Of a stretch of 64,000 bases of DNA, positions 10,501 through 22,021 are shown piece after piece. Under the pieces are notes generated by a model. That model ran no database searches. It was not told where the DNA came from and saw nothing but the letters and a program-made list of their open reading frames with translations. Where the stretch lies: NCBI GenBank assembly GCA_963585895.1, contig OY757911.1, forward strand, positions 61,119,602 through 61,183,601. The letters are read 5' to 3'. This stretch comes from Sepioteuthis lessoniana (Eukaryota > Mollusca > Cephalopoda > Myopsida > Loliginidae). Position 1 is the stretch's first letter, and every line of letters begins with the position of its first letter. The position numbers and the translations under genes were made by a program.

Positions 10501-11340
10501 GACGCTTGTACATGTGTATTTATGCGCGCGCTTACGTTCGCCTGTGTGAATGTATAGATAGGGAGATTGATAAATATGTGTGTATCCTTGTTTGTCTCTC
10601 TCTCCCTTTCTCTCTGTATATATATATGTTATACCGGAACTATATACTCAGTGACTCTTTTTAGTATGACACCGGTAAAGATATAAATGGACGGTGTCTG
10701 ACTACTTCAGGGAAAAAAGCGTTAATCGCTCTCTGATAGACTTGCCAACTCTTCGGCTTGTACCAGTAGAATAACTTTATTGAACCAACGATATATATAA
10801 CAACAATATATATATATATGTTCATCATACAACGTGTGAAAGCACGTGCGATAGCCTAACCTCATCAGCCGCCAACTAGGGTGATAACACAGTTTCGGTA
10901 GCCCAAGGTGATACTGCCACTCCTGGTGCTATAAAGCAGCTTTTGCCACTAGACAGGGTATTTAAAAGAAATATATGTCTATATATACACAAGATCAACT
11001 AAAAGCAGACATTGCATTGGACGTTCGTTCATCTTCATTTTGGTGCAGTTTGTGAGTTAAAAACGCGTTTACTTACGGCCGTTGATGTCATAGCAACCGT
11101 TTCTTGATTTTGCGTAATCACACGAGGAAGGTAGTTACGCGTGTATATCATTCATGTTGAAATCCTTTCTATATCCGTTATCTATTCGGTTCGTTTTCTT
11201 TCATTTATGCATTACTGCCCAAAAGCACTCGATACAAACGTCATATATAATTCTGCTGAAAGATTTTATTTGTTGATCAATGGGCCCTCAAATGAGTGGT
11301 GAGTAAAAAGAAAGCTCCTAGTCTAAGTTTGTCCTGGTAG
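10500..11340. other. unassigned sequence with short TA runs
   Basis: Short TA runs at about 10617-10628 and 10806-10820. The stretch 10830-11340 is less AT-rich, but I see no gene or known repeat. Confidence 0.55.
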
Positions 11341-11343
11341 CTA

Positions 11344-11601
11344 TATGATTACCCCTGTGCCTCTAAATTCTTGGCTTGCAAGGAATGTCTCCAGGATGCT
11401 GATGGTCAGCAATGGGCTCGTGAATACTGTGGGGGTAAACCTGATTCATAGGCCCATCGTTCGATTTACATTCTCCGGCAGGAGAATTACGTTGTTCGCA
11501 CCAGCGTGCTTTGTGGATTCGTGATCCTCGCAAGCTGTTGAATTTTCTGTCGCAATCACACGTTGTAGCCGGGTACATATCCAGATCGTTACCGTATGAA
11601 C
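11344..11601 (-). pseudogene. LINE N-terminal zinc-finger fragment
   Basis: The 71-residue frame at 11363-11578 contains CDCDRKFNSLRGSRIHKARWC. The pattern CxC...F.SLRG..IH....WC resembles the Cys/His finger found near the N-terminus of several invertebrate LINE proteins, notably those with a restriction-like endonuclease. The rest (NDGPMNQVYPHSIHEP) has no motif I can name. No RT domain follows. A family A SINE sits right beside it (11622). The LINE assignment is by recall and is moderate only. Confidence 0.5.
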
Positions 11602-11621
11602 AAGTATGATTATACGGTAAC

Positions 11622-11916
11622 CATATTTACCCAACCCTTCCGCTCGGGCAGGATATGACAAGAGGTCAATTTTTTAAGCGGATTTTAACAAGTTTGAATT
11701 CAGAGTTTTCCTTGTCCTAGACTAGTTGCTTCACAAAGGCTGAAGAACCTAGTCTGCCCTACTATTTACCCATAGCTGGAGGGAGAATATTTGGATTCAT
11801 ACCTTTCCCAAGGGTACTAGTGCTATGTGAAATGCAATCAGTCTCGTCCAGGATTTAAACTCGTGTGGCCCTGCTCATTTTCTACAACGATAACCATTAT
11901 ACCACGGGCACATCCA
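11622..11916 (-). mobile_element. tRNA-derived SINE, family A, 20-bp target duplication
   Basis: The minus-strand head (cccgtggtataatggtt; B box cgagtttaaatcctgg) through to the tail (plus strand tatttacccaacccttccgc) is complete. The flanks aagtatgattatacggtaac (11602-11621) and aagtatgatcatacggtaac (11917-11936) match at 19 of 20 bases and mark the insertion. Confidence 0.92.
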
Positions 11917-11935
11917 AAGTATGATCATACGGTAA

Positions 11936-11937
<2 letters not shown>

Positions 11938-11987
<50 letters not shown>
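11938..11987. repeat. (TA)n microsatellite
   Basis: About 24 TA units immediately after the SINE target duplication. Confidence 0.97.
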
Positions 11988-11989
11988 CG

Positions 11990-12490
11990 AGAGAATATCT
12001 TTATTTCATTATTTGTTTTTGACTCTTTTTATGCAAATCCAATAAACCCAATAAATCTTTTTCGTTTTAGGTATCTGTATCTATTAAGAATAAAATATGC
12101 TGAATGATAAGTAAGGCAGATTTGAAAAAATATATACATAAAAGAGCTCAATGATCCAGTTCAAATTTTTCTTCAATGATTATGTTGTCTTCTAATGTAG
12201 ATATTTTAATCAATACCAATATTAATCAAACGCATTAGACAAGATATTTTTTTCAACAAAGTCACGCTTCAATACATCGTTTATGCAGTTTTAGTTAAAA
12301 GTATCCGATTCAAAATGTGATATGATCATTTAACTTTTACCTTGCTTTTCCCTGATTCTCTCTCTTATATTTATGAAGATTCTTCCTTTAGTATACTAGT
12401 CTGGAAGTACGATCATAATGAATTTATTATTCCAATGTGGTTTCAGATATTTCAAAGTTCTAGTTCTGTTGCGGACAAAGTCTGTTTACC
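11990..12490. other. unassigned AT-rich sequence
   Basis: No repeat, RNA gene or credible coding stretch seen. Confidence 0.55.
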
Positions 12491-12499
12491 TAGTTGATG

Positions 12500-13030
12500 C
12501 AAAAATGTTTACCATCAAAGTTTTCCACGACAGTTAGTTCTGGTTGTTTTTTCCTGAAGTCTAAGTGACAGTAGGTCTTACAAGGTTTCTGGACTTTTTC
12601 CTATCGATTCTGCCTTTGATGTCCAGTTCCTCTATTTATTTTTCAGCCTTTGGAGATCGTTTCAAGTGCATCAACTACGACTGGTACCACTGCCACCTTC
12701 ATGTTCAACAGCCTTTTCCTTTCTCAAGCAAGGTGCAAGTACATGTCTAGTTTTCTTCCTACCTTCACTCTCACTCTGTGGTCTTTTTGAACAGCAAAAT
12801 TTACTAGATAAGTTTTTTTCTTTTAACTAATCAACGCTTGGTCTCGTCTTCTAGACAGGATTTGGTGATCCTTCGTATCCCAAAATCCCAGGGAATTTTA
12901 TGGATCTCATTTTCCAGAACGGATTATGTTTTGTGCATGTAAAATTTATCAGCAAGTTCAAATTTTTATCTCTTGTGTAATTCCCTGTGGAACACCGTTC
13001 CTACCCAGTCGTGTCTACTCTGGTATTCCG
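12500..13030 (-). pseudogene. LINE C-terminal domain, probable restriction-like endonuclease (copy 1)
   Basis: On the minus strand broken frames give DKFYMHK, VLENEIHKI, TDHQI then RRRDQ, LVNFAVQKDHRVRVKV and MKVAVVPVVVDALETISKG. These align in order with the better copy at 38450-38993. The RPD...D spacing seen there resembles the endonuclease motif at the C-terminus of R2-like LINEs, but here the Pro-Asp pair is changed and stops interrupt the reading. Only the 3' end of the LINE is present, as expected for a 5'-truncated insertion. Confidence 0.62.
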
Positions 13031-13354
13031 TTTGTTACTTCGCATTGTATGAGATTAACTATTTAATTCCGGCCACTATCTAACCTACACTTGCTATTCT
13101 CTATTCTATTATCAATTTTAGCTTTGTTAATTATTCCTGATGACTTTACTAATATAATCCTCTTGTCAGCCAATATTTGCCCATTTTTTATGAACTTACG
13201 TCACGATTTTCTATGTTATCAAAAAGAGAGCAGTCAGTGTTTTAATCTTGACCAGTGGATTAGCAGGATTGATTTTATCGTTCGGCGCCAGAGGCGTATT
13301 TAAAGAGGAGAATGTCGACAGTATTTTTTGTTCTGGCTGCACATGAATTTTGAT
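13031..13354. other. unassigned sequence
   Basis: Lies upstream, in the minus-strand sense, of the LINE C-terminal remnant. I could not extend that homology into it. Confidence 0.5.
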
Positions 13355-13428
13355 TTATGCGTTGATCCCTCTAATAAAATGACCTTGTATCATATCCGGT
13401 TTGATGAGAGGTTGGATAAATATTAACG
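13355..13428 (+). mobile_element. family A SINE, 3' tail only
   Basis: ataaaatgaccttgtatcat, then atccgg..gagaggttggataaata, matches the terminal part of family A. The 5' part is missing. Confidence 0.55.
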
Positions 13429-13429
13429 C

Positions 13430-14530
13430 CGGCAAGTGGTCATTTCGATTGATCCATTAAACGAGGGATGACATTTGGGTTAGTACATAAGTTATAAATA
13501 GCTGAGTAAAATTAGAACCAAACAAATTTTTCTAAGTTTGGTACACAGGTATCTGGTTGATTATAATAGCTGCTCTAACAACGTAAACTCGCATTTAAGT
13601 ACTGAATTTGCTCATCGCTGCATAACATTGTGCATAAATACGGAGCCATATAAACGCGGAAAACACCGCGGCTCTAAATAGTCTATAAGTGTAGCACTAC
13701 ACTTTAAGTTGCAGTTGCACACCGTGGTAACATCTCTGTGATAAGAAGTGATAAACAGACAAAATACCGTCTGTTGGTTCGTTTGGCACGAAAAATCCTT
13801 TCCAAATAATCACCGTAGAGACAGAAACAGAGTATGAAATGCATGAACCGCTTTAGATAGAGAGAAATAAACCCTCGTGAGACGAGTGAGGCAAACACTT
13901 TTTGACTGCAGTCGTTTTCTGTTGTAGTTCTCATACGTGACTGCTCCTCGTAGTTCAATCTTCACATCTTTGCGGCCGTTTTGAGACTCTTTTTCTTCTC
14001 TATCTTCTTTTCGGTGCCCACATTAACGACTACGTAGCTTATTGTGCTGGTGTAGGTTGGGTCCTTCACGGAGCTCAGCTCAAAAAATTGGTGCCGTAAT
14101 TTTCGGTACGTCTTTACATTACGCTGGCTGGTGTCGAATTCCCGTTTAAACTTGAGTTCCCCCTTGTAGTGTCGATGAGGCGGAACATTTCCCTTTCCGG
14201 TGTTTCTACACTTGTGCAGAAGATTTGGAACTTCCATTTTTATATCTACTTATTTCAATTACAGTAGTCATTCACCCGTGACTGACTGACCTACAACGAG
14301 TGCTTTGTCCTAACTCATCCAGATGTCAACTAGTTACTCGTGGACACTCAGTCTGCAATAAACATTCTTTTCTTTTTTCTCTTTTCCTAGAAATTAGCTT
14401 CCCTTTTTTATCAATTTCAATTTTGTATAAGCCATTCAATTACGTTCCAATCCGTGACATATGAGGAACGCGTGTTTCTAGCGTAACTAAATTCGTCAAG
14501 AGCTGAGAATACTTCATCATCAAGAGTTTC
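13430..14530. other. unassigned sequence with small open frames
   Basis: Two minus-strand frames (84 residues at 13704-13958, 91 residues at 13962-14237) lie end to end in less AT-rich sequence. The second starts MEVPNLLHKCRNTGKGN and ends with a Lys-rich stretch. Neither matches a family I know, and neither shows splice signals clear enough to call an exon. Confidence 0.4.
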
Positions 14531-14532
14531 CT

Positions 14533-14558
14533 GACTCTCTCTCTCTCTCTCTCTCTCA
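14533..14558. repeat. (CT)n microsatellite
   Basis: About 12 CT units. Confidence 0.93.
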
Positions 14559-14680
14559 CCACCCGCCCCAATAATACTTAAAATCTAATAGTTCTTTTGG
14601 TTTTGTGAAGATATGGTATTTTATCAACTTAATGAATTACTTCCCAATTCTTTAATCCTCAGCCGCCTCATATATTCTAT

Positions 14681-14761
14681 CAGTTAAATTTTAAGCCACT
14701 GATCTAAATTAGGGAATTGTTCAGCTAAATTTTAAGCCACTGATCTAAATCAGGGAATTGT
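14681..14761. repeat. 41-bp tandem duplication
   Basis: A unit beginning cag(t/c)taaattttaagccac and ending gggaattgt occurs twice in a row with two differences. Confidence 0.9.
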
Positions 14762-15756
14762 AAATTGAAAAATGTAAGGATTGCAAAAGTGACTTTATAT
14801 TCGTTTCAAAAGTTTTCAATCATGGTATATTTTTTTTTTTTTAGTTAAGTCTTATAGAATTACATTTCTAGGAACAATTTAATCAACTCAAACTCATTGT
14901 GGAGTGACAGTGTGAAGGCAAACAGAATTGAACCCGCTTCATATAACATACGTATTATTGAATAATACTGCAACGTGTTTTCAGTATCACCATGTTAGCG
15001 GTAATTTTAAATCTTTTGTGAGACAGAGTTTCAAGCACGATGCCCACCTTGTCTTGACTCCAGCATTTGTCTTTCTTCGGTATTGGTTGTCCATTTGTCT
15101 TTCTCCGGTATTGGTTGTCCATTAAAGTTAAAGGGTAGAGTCTTCCCTAATATTCAATAACTAGATAATGAAAGAAGAGATAGATTCATGTTCTCTTTTC
15201 AAAAGTTTTAGAACGAAACACATGCAAAAAATTTCAAAGGGAGTTTAAACACGGTTCGCTGGTTCATTTTCTTTGTGGATAACCGCCATGCTGCACTTTC
15301 AGTATAGATGCCTGGTGATTATAGAATACAATCGAGTTGTTTATAAAACATTGTCCTTGTTTCTCAATTTTTCCTGGTGCCTGTAAAAATGTTGAATTGA
15401 CTAATTGAATAAAAAAAAAAGGCTGAAGAGCCTTGTCTTTAAAAATATACTTTAAAAATATTCGGCCGCCGTAGTAATTCAAAATATCGTACTGTAGCAT
15501 TCAGTCCTTCTTTATTTGAAGCAACTCCCTCCCCTTTTCTTTGTGAAGACACTTAGCTTCCTCAGCCAACTGCCAGGTCTTAGAGCTGATTTACAGTTTT
15601 TGTCGATTGGGAGAAGAAATGAATTTATGTTTAAACCAAAGTCATTAGAACAAATACTTGAGCCAGGACTTGGCTGATCGGATTCAATTCCTTGCTGATT
15701 ATCATTGCACTACATGCTGCAGACATTTATTTAACAATTTACGAACAACTATATTC
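14762..15756. other. mostly unassigned; 28-bp duplication at 15064-15121
   Basis: catttgtctttcttcggtat, then tggttgtc, is directly repeated with one change (ctccgg). The remainder holds no recognised feature. Confidence 0.6.
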
Positions 15757-15769
15757 ATTAATTGGGTTT

Positions 15770-16051
15770 TGAAAAAAAAGGAAGTGCCCGTGGTGAAATG
15801 GACACGGCAACACGAGTTCAAATCCTGACCGAGACTAATTTCATTTCACATAGCACTAATACCCTTGGGAAAGGTATGAATCCAATTATTCCCCCTCCAG
15901 CTATGGGTAAATAGTAGGGCAGACTAGGTACTTCAGCCTTGGTGAGGCAACTAGTCTAGGAGAAGGAAAACTCTGAATTCAAACCCGTTAAACTTCGCTT
16001 AAGAAGTGATCTGTGTCACATCCTGCCCGAGCGGAGGGGTTGGTAAATAGG
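15770..16051 (+). mobile_element. tRNA-derived SINE, family A, with target duplication
   Basis: The body and tail match the copy at 8743-9038. The head is shortened by a small deletion in the A-box to B-box region (gtggtgaaatggacacggca), while the B box gagttcaaatcctgac is intact. The 13-bp direct repeat attaattgggttt at 15757-15769 and 16052-16064 flanks it. An A-rich run (gaaaaaaaagg) lies between the 5' flank and the head. Confidence 0.91.
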
Positions 16052-16164
16052 ATTAATTGGGTTTACCTCCATTAGGTTTTTGATCTTCAGGAACGGAAGA
16101 ACACTTTCTAGTAACAAGGAGAAGTCAATGTCTAGGAGATTTAACAATGATATATTTATACAAA

Positions 16165-16398
16165 TGGAGAGAGTCACTGTGGCTAAAGTGCTGGATTAGG
16201 ACATCAGAGTAACTGAGTATGAAACCCAGTTGCACTACTTTGTTGTTTACTTTCAGACAAATACTCTGGGGAAAGGTATATTCCCATGAGTTATGGGCTA
16301 AATAGTACTACTACTTTTCGGCTTCAAGGTTGGCTTTGGCAGTAAATAATCAACGGAGGTTGATATGCCAGTAAAAAAAAGACAAACAAATCGAAGCA
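16165..16398 (+). mobile_element. tRNA-derived SINE, family B
   Basis: The head gtcactgtggctaaagtgct and B box region gtatgaaacccagttgc are followed by aaatactctggggaaaggta, the tail ggcagtaaataatcaacgga and ggttgatatgcca, ending in an A-rich terminus. Confidence 0.84.
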
Positions 16399-16399
16399 G

Positions 16400-17235
16400 T
16401 ACTGATATAATGCCTGGAGGAGTGATGCTAATGAAATTATTCTTATTGCGTACCGTAACTTTCTTCCGAGGAAGAACGTGACGAACTTGCTTTAACCTGA
16501 TATCGAGTTTCTATTAAAACAGCCTTTTTAAAATTATCGACTTTCTATTCAATATAGTTATTATTTTTGTGCATTGTGTGGGACTTTAGAAATTGAGGAC
16601 TTTATTAATAGAAAAGATGATTTCCTCATTGAAATGTCCGATTCTTGCATCCCTCAAAATTTTCAATCCCCACTGATTATTAGATTAAATATTGATGATC
16701 AAAATTATCATTTTATCTTCAGTAGGGAGGCATCGACACAGACTCTGAAGTCCCGTCGGCTAACAATTGATATAATAATTACAATTTAATAACGAAATGG
16801 TAGCTTGCTGTGTTCACTTAAGACTTTTGGCGAAGACACGGATCTCCACAAGTAGTCATCTAAGAGTTTTCAGCAATTACCGACATCCTCTTATATATGG
16901 GATGACGTGCACTCAACAGCTTTAGGACAAAATCTCACTCAGTAAGCCTTGAGTTCTAAAGTGAAGTTTTGGCACAAATAAATAAATAATTGAAATTAAA
17001 ATAATTAGAAATATGGCTTTCACTGTATCCACAGAGCGTATCAAAATTTACTAATCTTTTTACTTAGACATGGCACAAGGCTGCATGAATGGGGTACCCA
17101 AAGAGACTCGAACTGGCTCGTGAAGGTGCTTCTTTTCAATCGGTAATTTAAGGTTTGAAAATCAGCCCATAATCAATAGACGAACATATTAGCGTCGCTT
17201 TTCATTGTCTTTGTGTTGGTTGGTGTTTTACGGGA
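16400..17235. other. unassigned AT-rich sequence
   Basis: A 71-residue frame at 16574-16789 has no recognised motif. No repeat family seen. Confidence 0.55.
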
Positions 17236-17239
17236 TCTG

Positions 17240-17274
17240 AACTATTGTAGGTAATTTAATGACAAATCTTGTTT

Positions 17275-17334
<60 letters not shown>

Positions 17335-17443
17335 TTATTCGGTCCAGTTAAACCAGAGTTGAGAGTAATTCCTTCAGGACAAGAAAATCATTCAGGAGCT
17401 GAACATTTAAATTTTCCTGAACCGGTCTTTGTTTTTTTCTTAA

Positions 17444-17488
<45 letters not shown>

Positions 17489-17600
17489 GTAAGTAAATAG
17501 ATTGTAGGTAGCTTTTTTTTAAACGAGTCTTCAGAGCTTATTTGTTTTTACAAGTTTCAAATATTCCTAATGACACTAATTCTATGTAATATAAATAATT
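17240..17600 (-). mobile_element. family D remnant split by a (TA)n-flanked insert
   Basis: gtaggtaatttaatgacaaa at the left, and taagtaaatagattgtaggt then aacgagtcttcagagctta at the right, match consecutive parts of the D copy at 19880-20075. Between them lie (TA)n (17277-17331), a ~115-bp unit (17333-17445) and a second (TA)n (17447-17483). Confidence 0.6.
17333..17445. repeat. short conserved unit between two (TA)n tracts
   Basis: attcggtccagttaaaccag, then gagtaattccttcaggacaa, recurs in diverged form at 22680-22725 (attcttcaatccagtaaatc, then gaacaattctgtcaggacaa), again beside a TA run. Confidence 0.6.
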
Positions 17601-17639
17601 TGTTTGAAAACTTAAATGGTTTCGAATATTGCGATAAAA

Positions 17640-18404
17640 CACTACCCCGCACAAACTATTACGGACGCAGTCTACACCGATGACAGCGCTTATAGCAAAT
17701 ACACCCGCCCAAGCCGAATCCCTGCAAGATAGCCTGGAACGAGCAGCAGGTGGCATAGGCCTCCATGTCAACGCAGACAAGACAGAATACATGTGCTTTA
17801 ATCAAAGAGGCGACATCTCTTCACTAATTGGTCCTTGCCTGAAACTAGTGGACAAGTTCATCAACTGAGAATGGCATCAACATGCGACAGGCGAAGGCAT
17901 AGAAAGCTTTTAATAGGCTATTGGTCATATGAAAGTCAGACCTGACCGATAAAATTAAATGTAGTTTTTCCAAGGAGCGGTCGTGTCGATACTGCTATAA
18001 GGATGCACCATATGGACGCTACCTAAACGTGTCGAAAATAAAGCTTGATGGTAATTACACAAGATTGTTGCGAGCTATACTGAAAAAGCCCTGGAGGCAA
18101 CACCCCACAAAAGAGCAGTTATACGGCCACCTACCACCCATCACGAAAACTATCCAAGTTAGGCGAAAAAGACATGCAGAACACTGCTGGAAAAGTAGGG
18201 ACCAACTCAAAAGCGACATAACCCTGTGGACTCCTTCACATGGACGAGCAAAAGCAGCATGACCAGCAACAACCTATATACAACAGCACTGTGCCGATAC
18301 AGGATGTAGCCTGGAAGACCTACCGGGAGCGATGGACGATAGAGACGATAGTGGCGAGAGAGGGTCAGGGAGATCCGTGCTAGCCGTGTGACATGATGAT
18401 GATG
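17640..18404 (+). pseudogene. RTE-like LINE reverse transcriptase 3' part (copy 1)
   Basis: Frames in order give the RT catalytic box as YTDD followed by a frameshift (near 17672-17684), ALIANTPAQAESLQDSLERA, AGGIGLHVNADKTEYMCFNQ, then after further shifts VEKKLDG...NYTRLLRAILKKPWRQHP, LPPITKTIQVRRKRHAEHCW and a C-terminal TYIQQ..DTGCSLEDLPGAM region. It ends in (ATG)n. The usual YADD is YTDD here and about two bases are lost just after it. RTE-clade LINEs are short and end in simple tandem repeats, which fits. The copy is 5'-truncated and inactive. Confidence 0.87.
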
Positions 18405-18459
18405 TCTTTTAATGAAGTATTCCAATGTGATATGAATAATTTGCACACAAGTATATGGA

Positions 18460-18740
18460 TTTAAGTAACTAATAATAATAATCCTTAGTAAATTATTAAC
18501 AAGTCCTATTTGACTCATAGATAGAACACTAATGACTACAATCAATCTGCTTAGAGTGGTACTGGGACTAATGGCAATTAAGGGTTACTGCAGATTTTTC
18601 AAAGCACTAGAACTGGAGCCACACCACCAGATATAATTTAGTTTTATACTCAGTACACTTTTCAAGGGAGAGAATCGTGCTCCCACAAGAGTAGGAGTGC
18701 AGACGACGTATTCTAAAACACCCTGGTGTCTTCACAATTC
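18460..18740 (-). mobile_element. family D repeat, partial
   Basis: It shows tcctatttgactcatagata, gtggtactgggactaatggc, agggttactgcagatt and gcagacgacgta in D order. Tail and tandem units are missing. Confidence 0.6.
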
Positions 18741-19020
18741 ATGTTAGTACTTTCTAATTACTATACTACTATTTCTATCAATCTGTTATTAGTATCAACT
18801 ATTTCTAAAAGTACTTTCTCTGTATTTTGAGATCCCCACATGGAAATCAATATTAGAACATTTAAAAAATTCGAAACTCCATTTCTGAAAATGGAAATTG
18901 AGATGTTTCGACATGGGCATAAATCATTCAATTAAAATAAATTGAACAAAGATAATTCAGTTTGCTGATTGATTTATTAATTGATCTTAACAGTATATTA
19001 ATCCAGCTAATTTTTTTTTT

Positions 19021-19195
19021 TTATGTATACAGTCATTTTTATAAAGTTATCATATATACAGTCATTTTTATAAAGTTATTATATATACAGCAATTTTTAA
19101 AAAGTTATTATAAATACAGTCATTTTTATCAAGTTATTATATATGCGATCATTTTCATAAATTCCTTTTATAATTATACGGTTATTTTTTCATAG
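19021..19195. repeat. 29-bp minisatellite
   Basis: About six units of the type tatacagtcatttttataaa, then gttattata, with increasing decay to the right. A 77-residue frame across it is a repeat translation. Confidence 0.87.
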
Positions 19196-19319
19196 ATATA
19201 ACATATATACTCATTATTATATATACAGTCATCCCCCCGGTATAAGAACTAGAAATAAATGTATAATAATCAAGTCTCTGGGTATGTCAATGAATCTATT
19301 TCAGGTTGATTAGAATTAT

Positions 19320-19735
19320 TAGAAACTCTTTATCAGTTCGCTCAAATTGAATTGGTCATGTTACATAGTAATATTTGAAAATATTTAACTGAGTGCAAAT
19401 AAAAATATATTACATTGCAATATTTGAAACCATTTAAACAAATGATTAATATGAAATTGAGCTATCCATGTAAGAATATCTGGAACCATTTAACTGTGTG
19501 CAAACAATAGTAATATTTATGTTCAAGCGAATTAGATCTGACTCATTTTAAAATAAGATTATCAACAAACTAGTAACTTAGAAATCATTTATATGACCAT
19601 TTAACTATATGCAAAGATATAAAAATTATCTACAAACTATGCATTTATAAATCATATTTAAAATGTATAAAGAGGATTTGGCATTAAATAACCTACAATG
19701 GTTGATATGCCATGAAACCCAATCAAACCACCCAA
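19320..19735 (+). mobile_element. family D repeat, 3' half with hairpin tail
   Basis: Units of the type gaaaccatttaactgtgtgc lead to gatttggcattaaataacct, then acaatggttgatatgcca, which is the intact tail. It ends in an A/C-rich terminus (gaaacccaatcaaaccaccc). Confidence 0.66.
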
Positions 19736-19879
19736 ACTATTTCAGTTGGGCAAATTGGCATCAAATAATGTGCAAAACAGTTTTAACTTCTACTAAAACA
19801 TATCATGATTTTTATAACTTTACAAAAACTCTGACTGAAACGAATCAGAGTATATTTGTTTATTACGTTATTTATTTTT

Positions 19880-20075
19880 TTTTGTTAAAGATTATTTAAT
19901 GTTAAATCCTGTTCATAGATATGATTTTTAAGTAAATAATTCCCAGGTAACTTTTTTAACGAGCCTGAGCTCATTTGTTTGCACAGAGTTAAATGGTTTC
20001 AAATATTGCTATCTAGTACTAATAATTCAACTTAAAATCAATCATTTTTTTTCCCAAAATTAAATGTGGCCCACT
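19880..20075 (-). mobile_element. family D repeat, tail-proximal part, opposite orientation
   Basis: gattatttaatgttaaatcc, then gagcctgagctcatttgttt and agttaaatggtttcaaatat, is the reverse of the D tail region, so this copy faces the one ending at 19735. Confidence 0.62.
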
Positions 20076-20084
20076 CGGCTGGAA

Positions 20085-20545
20085 CTGTAGAATACACCAA
20101 ATGCATCACTGCAGAGGGGTAAGACTCTCTCCAACGAGTCACCTGGATATGACGTGAAACAATCTGATAGTGAGGCTCCAGTAATGCTGGAATTTTCGGA
20201 AAGGTGGAGGAACCCTTTTATTGCCATAGCGCCCAAGTACTGTCTGTCCCAGTAGCACCTGATTGGGTCCTATCTATGGGCCAAATAGAACTAAACCACG
20301 TACTTATACTAAACTAAATTGTTTGAAATAGAACTTTTTTGACATTTAAACTGCGTACTCGAGTTAAACTAAATTGTTGGAAATATAACTGTTTTTAGAT
20401 TTAACTGTGTGTAAACAAAAAAACTGTTTTTATGCTAAACTAAATTCTTTGAAATATAATTGTTTATATGTATAAAAATGGATTTGGCATTAAATAATCT
20501 AAAATAGTTGATATGCCACTAAACCGAACCGAACCGAACCCAACC
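20085..20545 (+). mobile_element. family D repeat with tandem units and tail
   Basis: The unique block (cactcggctggaactgtaga, tgcatcactgcagaggggta, gggtcctatctatgggccaa) is followed by two to three ~57-bp units (actaaattgtttgaaataga, then acatttaaactgcgtact), then ggatttggcattaaataatc, a hairpin and a (CCGAA/CCCAA)n terminus. Confidence 0.75.
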
Positions 20546-20559
20546 CAACCAAAGCAAAC

Positions 20560-20800
20560 GACAATTAAATAGTTAAAAAGTTCTATTCTACAGATAAATG
20601 GGACATTAACTGCTATTCGGAACCAGGGTGGACCTGGGAGTAATGCATATGAAGGGTTACTCCTCATTGCTTAAAACTCCAGGACTAGAGACTCACTTTA
20701 AGATGGTTTAGTATATCTAGGACACTTATCAGGAGGGAATTCTTTACCCTCTCCAGAGATGCAGTCGGTACTTTTTACAGCCCCAGGTGGACGAGCTAAT
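20560..20800 (-). mobile_element. family D repeat, unique block, opposite orientation
   Basis: aaaagttctattctacagat, ggaaccagggtggacctggg, gaagggttactcctcattgc and gagatgcagtcggtactttt are in D order on the plus strand, so this copy is inverted relative to the one ending at 20545. Confidence 0.68.
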
Positions 20801-20809
20801 GTTTTAATT

Positions 20810-21340
20810 GGGTAAATCTATATCACCCGTCACTAACAGCTGTTAATCTTTCGTTATATCCCGATGTAGAGAAAAAGTCTTCTTACTTTTGTTGACTGGA
20901 AAAGAATATAGTGCAAATATTTCTAGTTATTGTTTGAATGTGGTTCACGCAATTAGGAACGTGTAAGTGGCAACGTAAGATGTAAGTATTATAAAAGAAA
21001 AACGTGATGTATTGTAAATCTGAAAGACAAGATTCTCGGACTATTCATTGTATTCTCGTAATGCAGAATCAAACCTATTGTTAGTGACATAGTAACCTCT
21101 TTGTGAATAATTATCCAGACATAAAGACTGACAGTCAGACAGAGAGATAGATAAATACCGAGTTAGACATGGAAAGAAGGAAATAACAGTATTAGTATTT
21201 TATCATGATATTTATTTCATTTTGTCTTCGTATTTTCTGCGTTAACGATTGGTAGAAAATTAGCGAGAAGAACCGTGTGGTTGGGTGGTAAAAGTCACTC
21301 CTATTGGAGTAATTATCTCATGTATAGACTAATGCAAGTA
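20810..21340. other. unassigned sequence
   Basis: No recognised repeat or gene. Confidence 0.55.

Positions 21341-21342
<2 letters not shown>

Positions 21343-21384
<42 letters not shown>
21343..21384. repeat. (TA)n microsatellite
   Basis: TA run followed by gtatatatgggtg variants. From 21385 to 21640 I see nothing assignable. Confidence 0.95.
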
Positions 21385-21386
<2 letters not shown>

Positions 21387-21640
21387 GAGTGTATATATGG
21401 GTGTCTGTGTGGATCGAGGATGTCTCTATATACATACGAGCGGTGATCAGTAAGTCTGTAATTTTACACTGTTAATTGTTGGATTTTGATCTGATATTTA
21501 CTCAGTGTAATATATCATTAATGTGATCAATAGAGAAACTTTGGGTTAAGTGCATTGCCAAATATGGAAATTGTGTTGAAAGTTTGTCTTGGGAAAAATG
21601 TCTCGGTTATTTTTAGATTACTGACCAATTCATGTACTTC

Positions 21641-21644
<4 letters not shown>

Positions 21645-21737
<93 letters not shown>
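21645..21737. repeat. compound (CA)n(TA)n microsatellite
   Basis: About 33 CA units pass into about 12 TA units. Short TA runs follow at about 21845-21861 and 22003-22020. Confidence 0.98.
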
Positions 21738-21738
<1 letters not shown>

Positions 21739-22021
21739 CATGAAAGAGGTTTATGGTTCTTAAAAGCTCACATGGAGAGTTAATGGAGGACCAAATGTTG
21801 CAGTATTGTTAAATAGTGCTCAACAGCAATGATAGAGCATTTACATATATATATATATATATTGCATGATACAGTCTGTGGTTTCAGGTAATCCACTTTT
21901 CGAACAAAAAAGTTACCATATTAATCGTTTTTTTTTAAGCTCTTCTCTATGTCCGACGATTGTATTAAAAACCCAGGTTCACAGAGTGTACCCTATAATT
22001 CAATATATATATATATATATT

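Noticed and set aside
13962..14237. 91-residue minus frame MEVPNLL...
   Set aside because: Composition is protein-like but I recognise no family, and short frames of this size occur by chance; not called.
18207..18545. 112-residue minus frame
   Set aside because: Antisense to the RTE-like LINE tail and the family D fragment.
21433..21475. mariner-like terminus (cgagcggtgatcagtaagtc)
   Set aside because: Weak similarity to the mariner end, no partner terminus and no transposase nearby.
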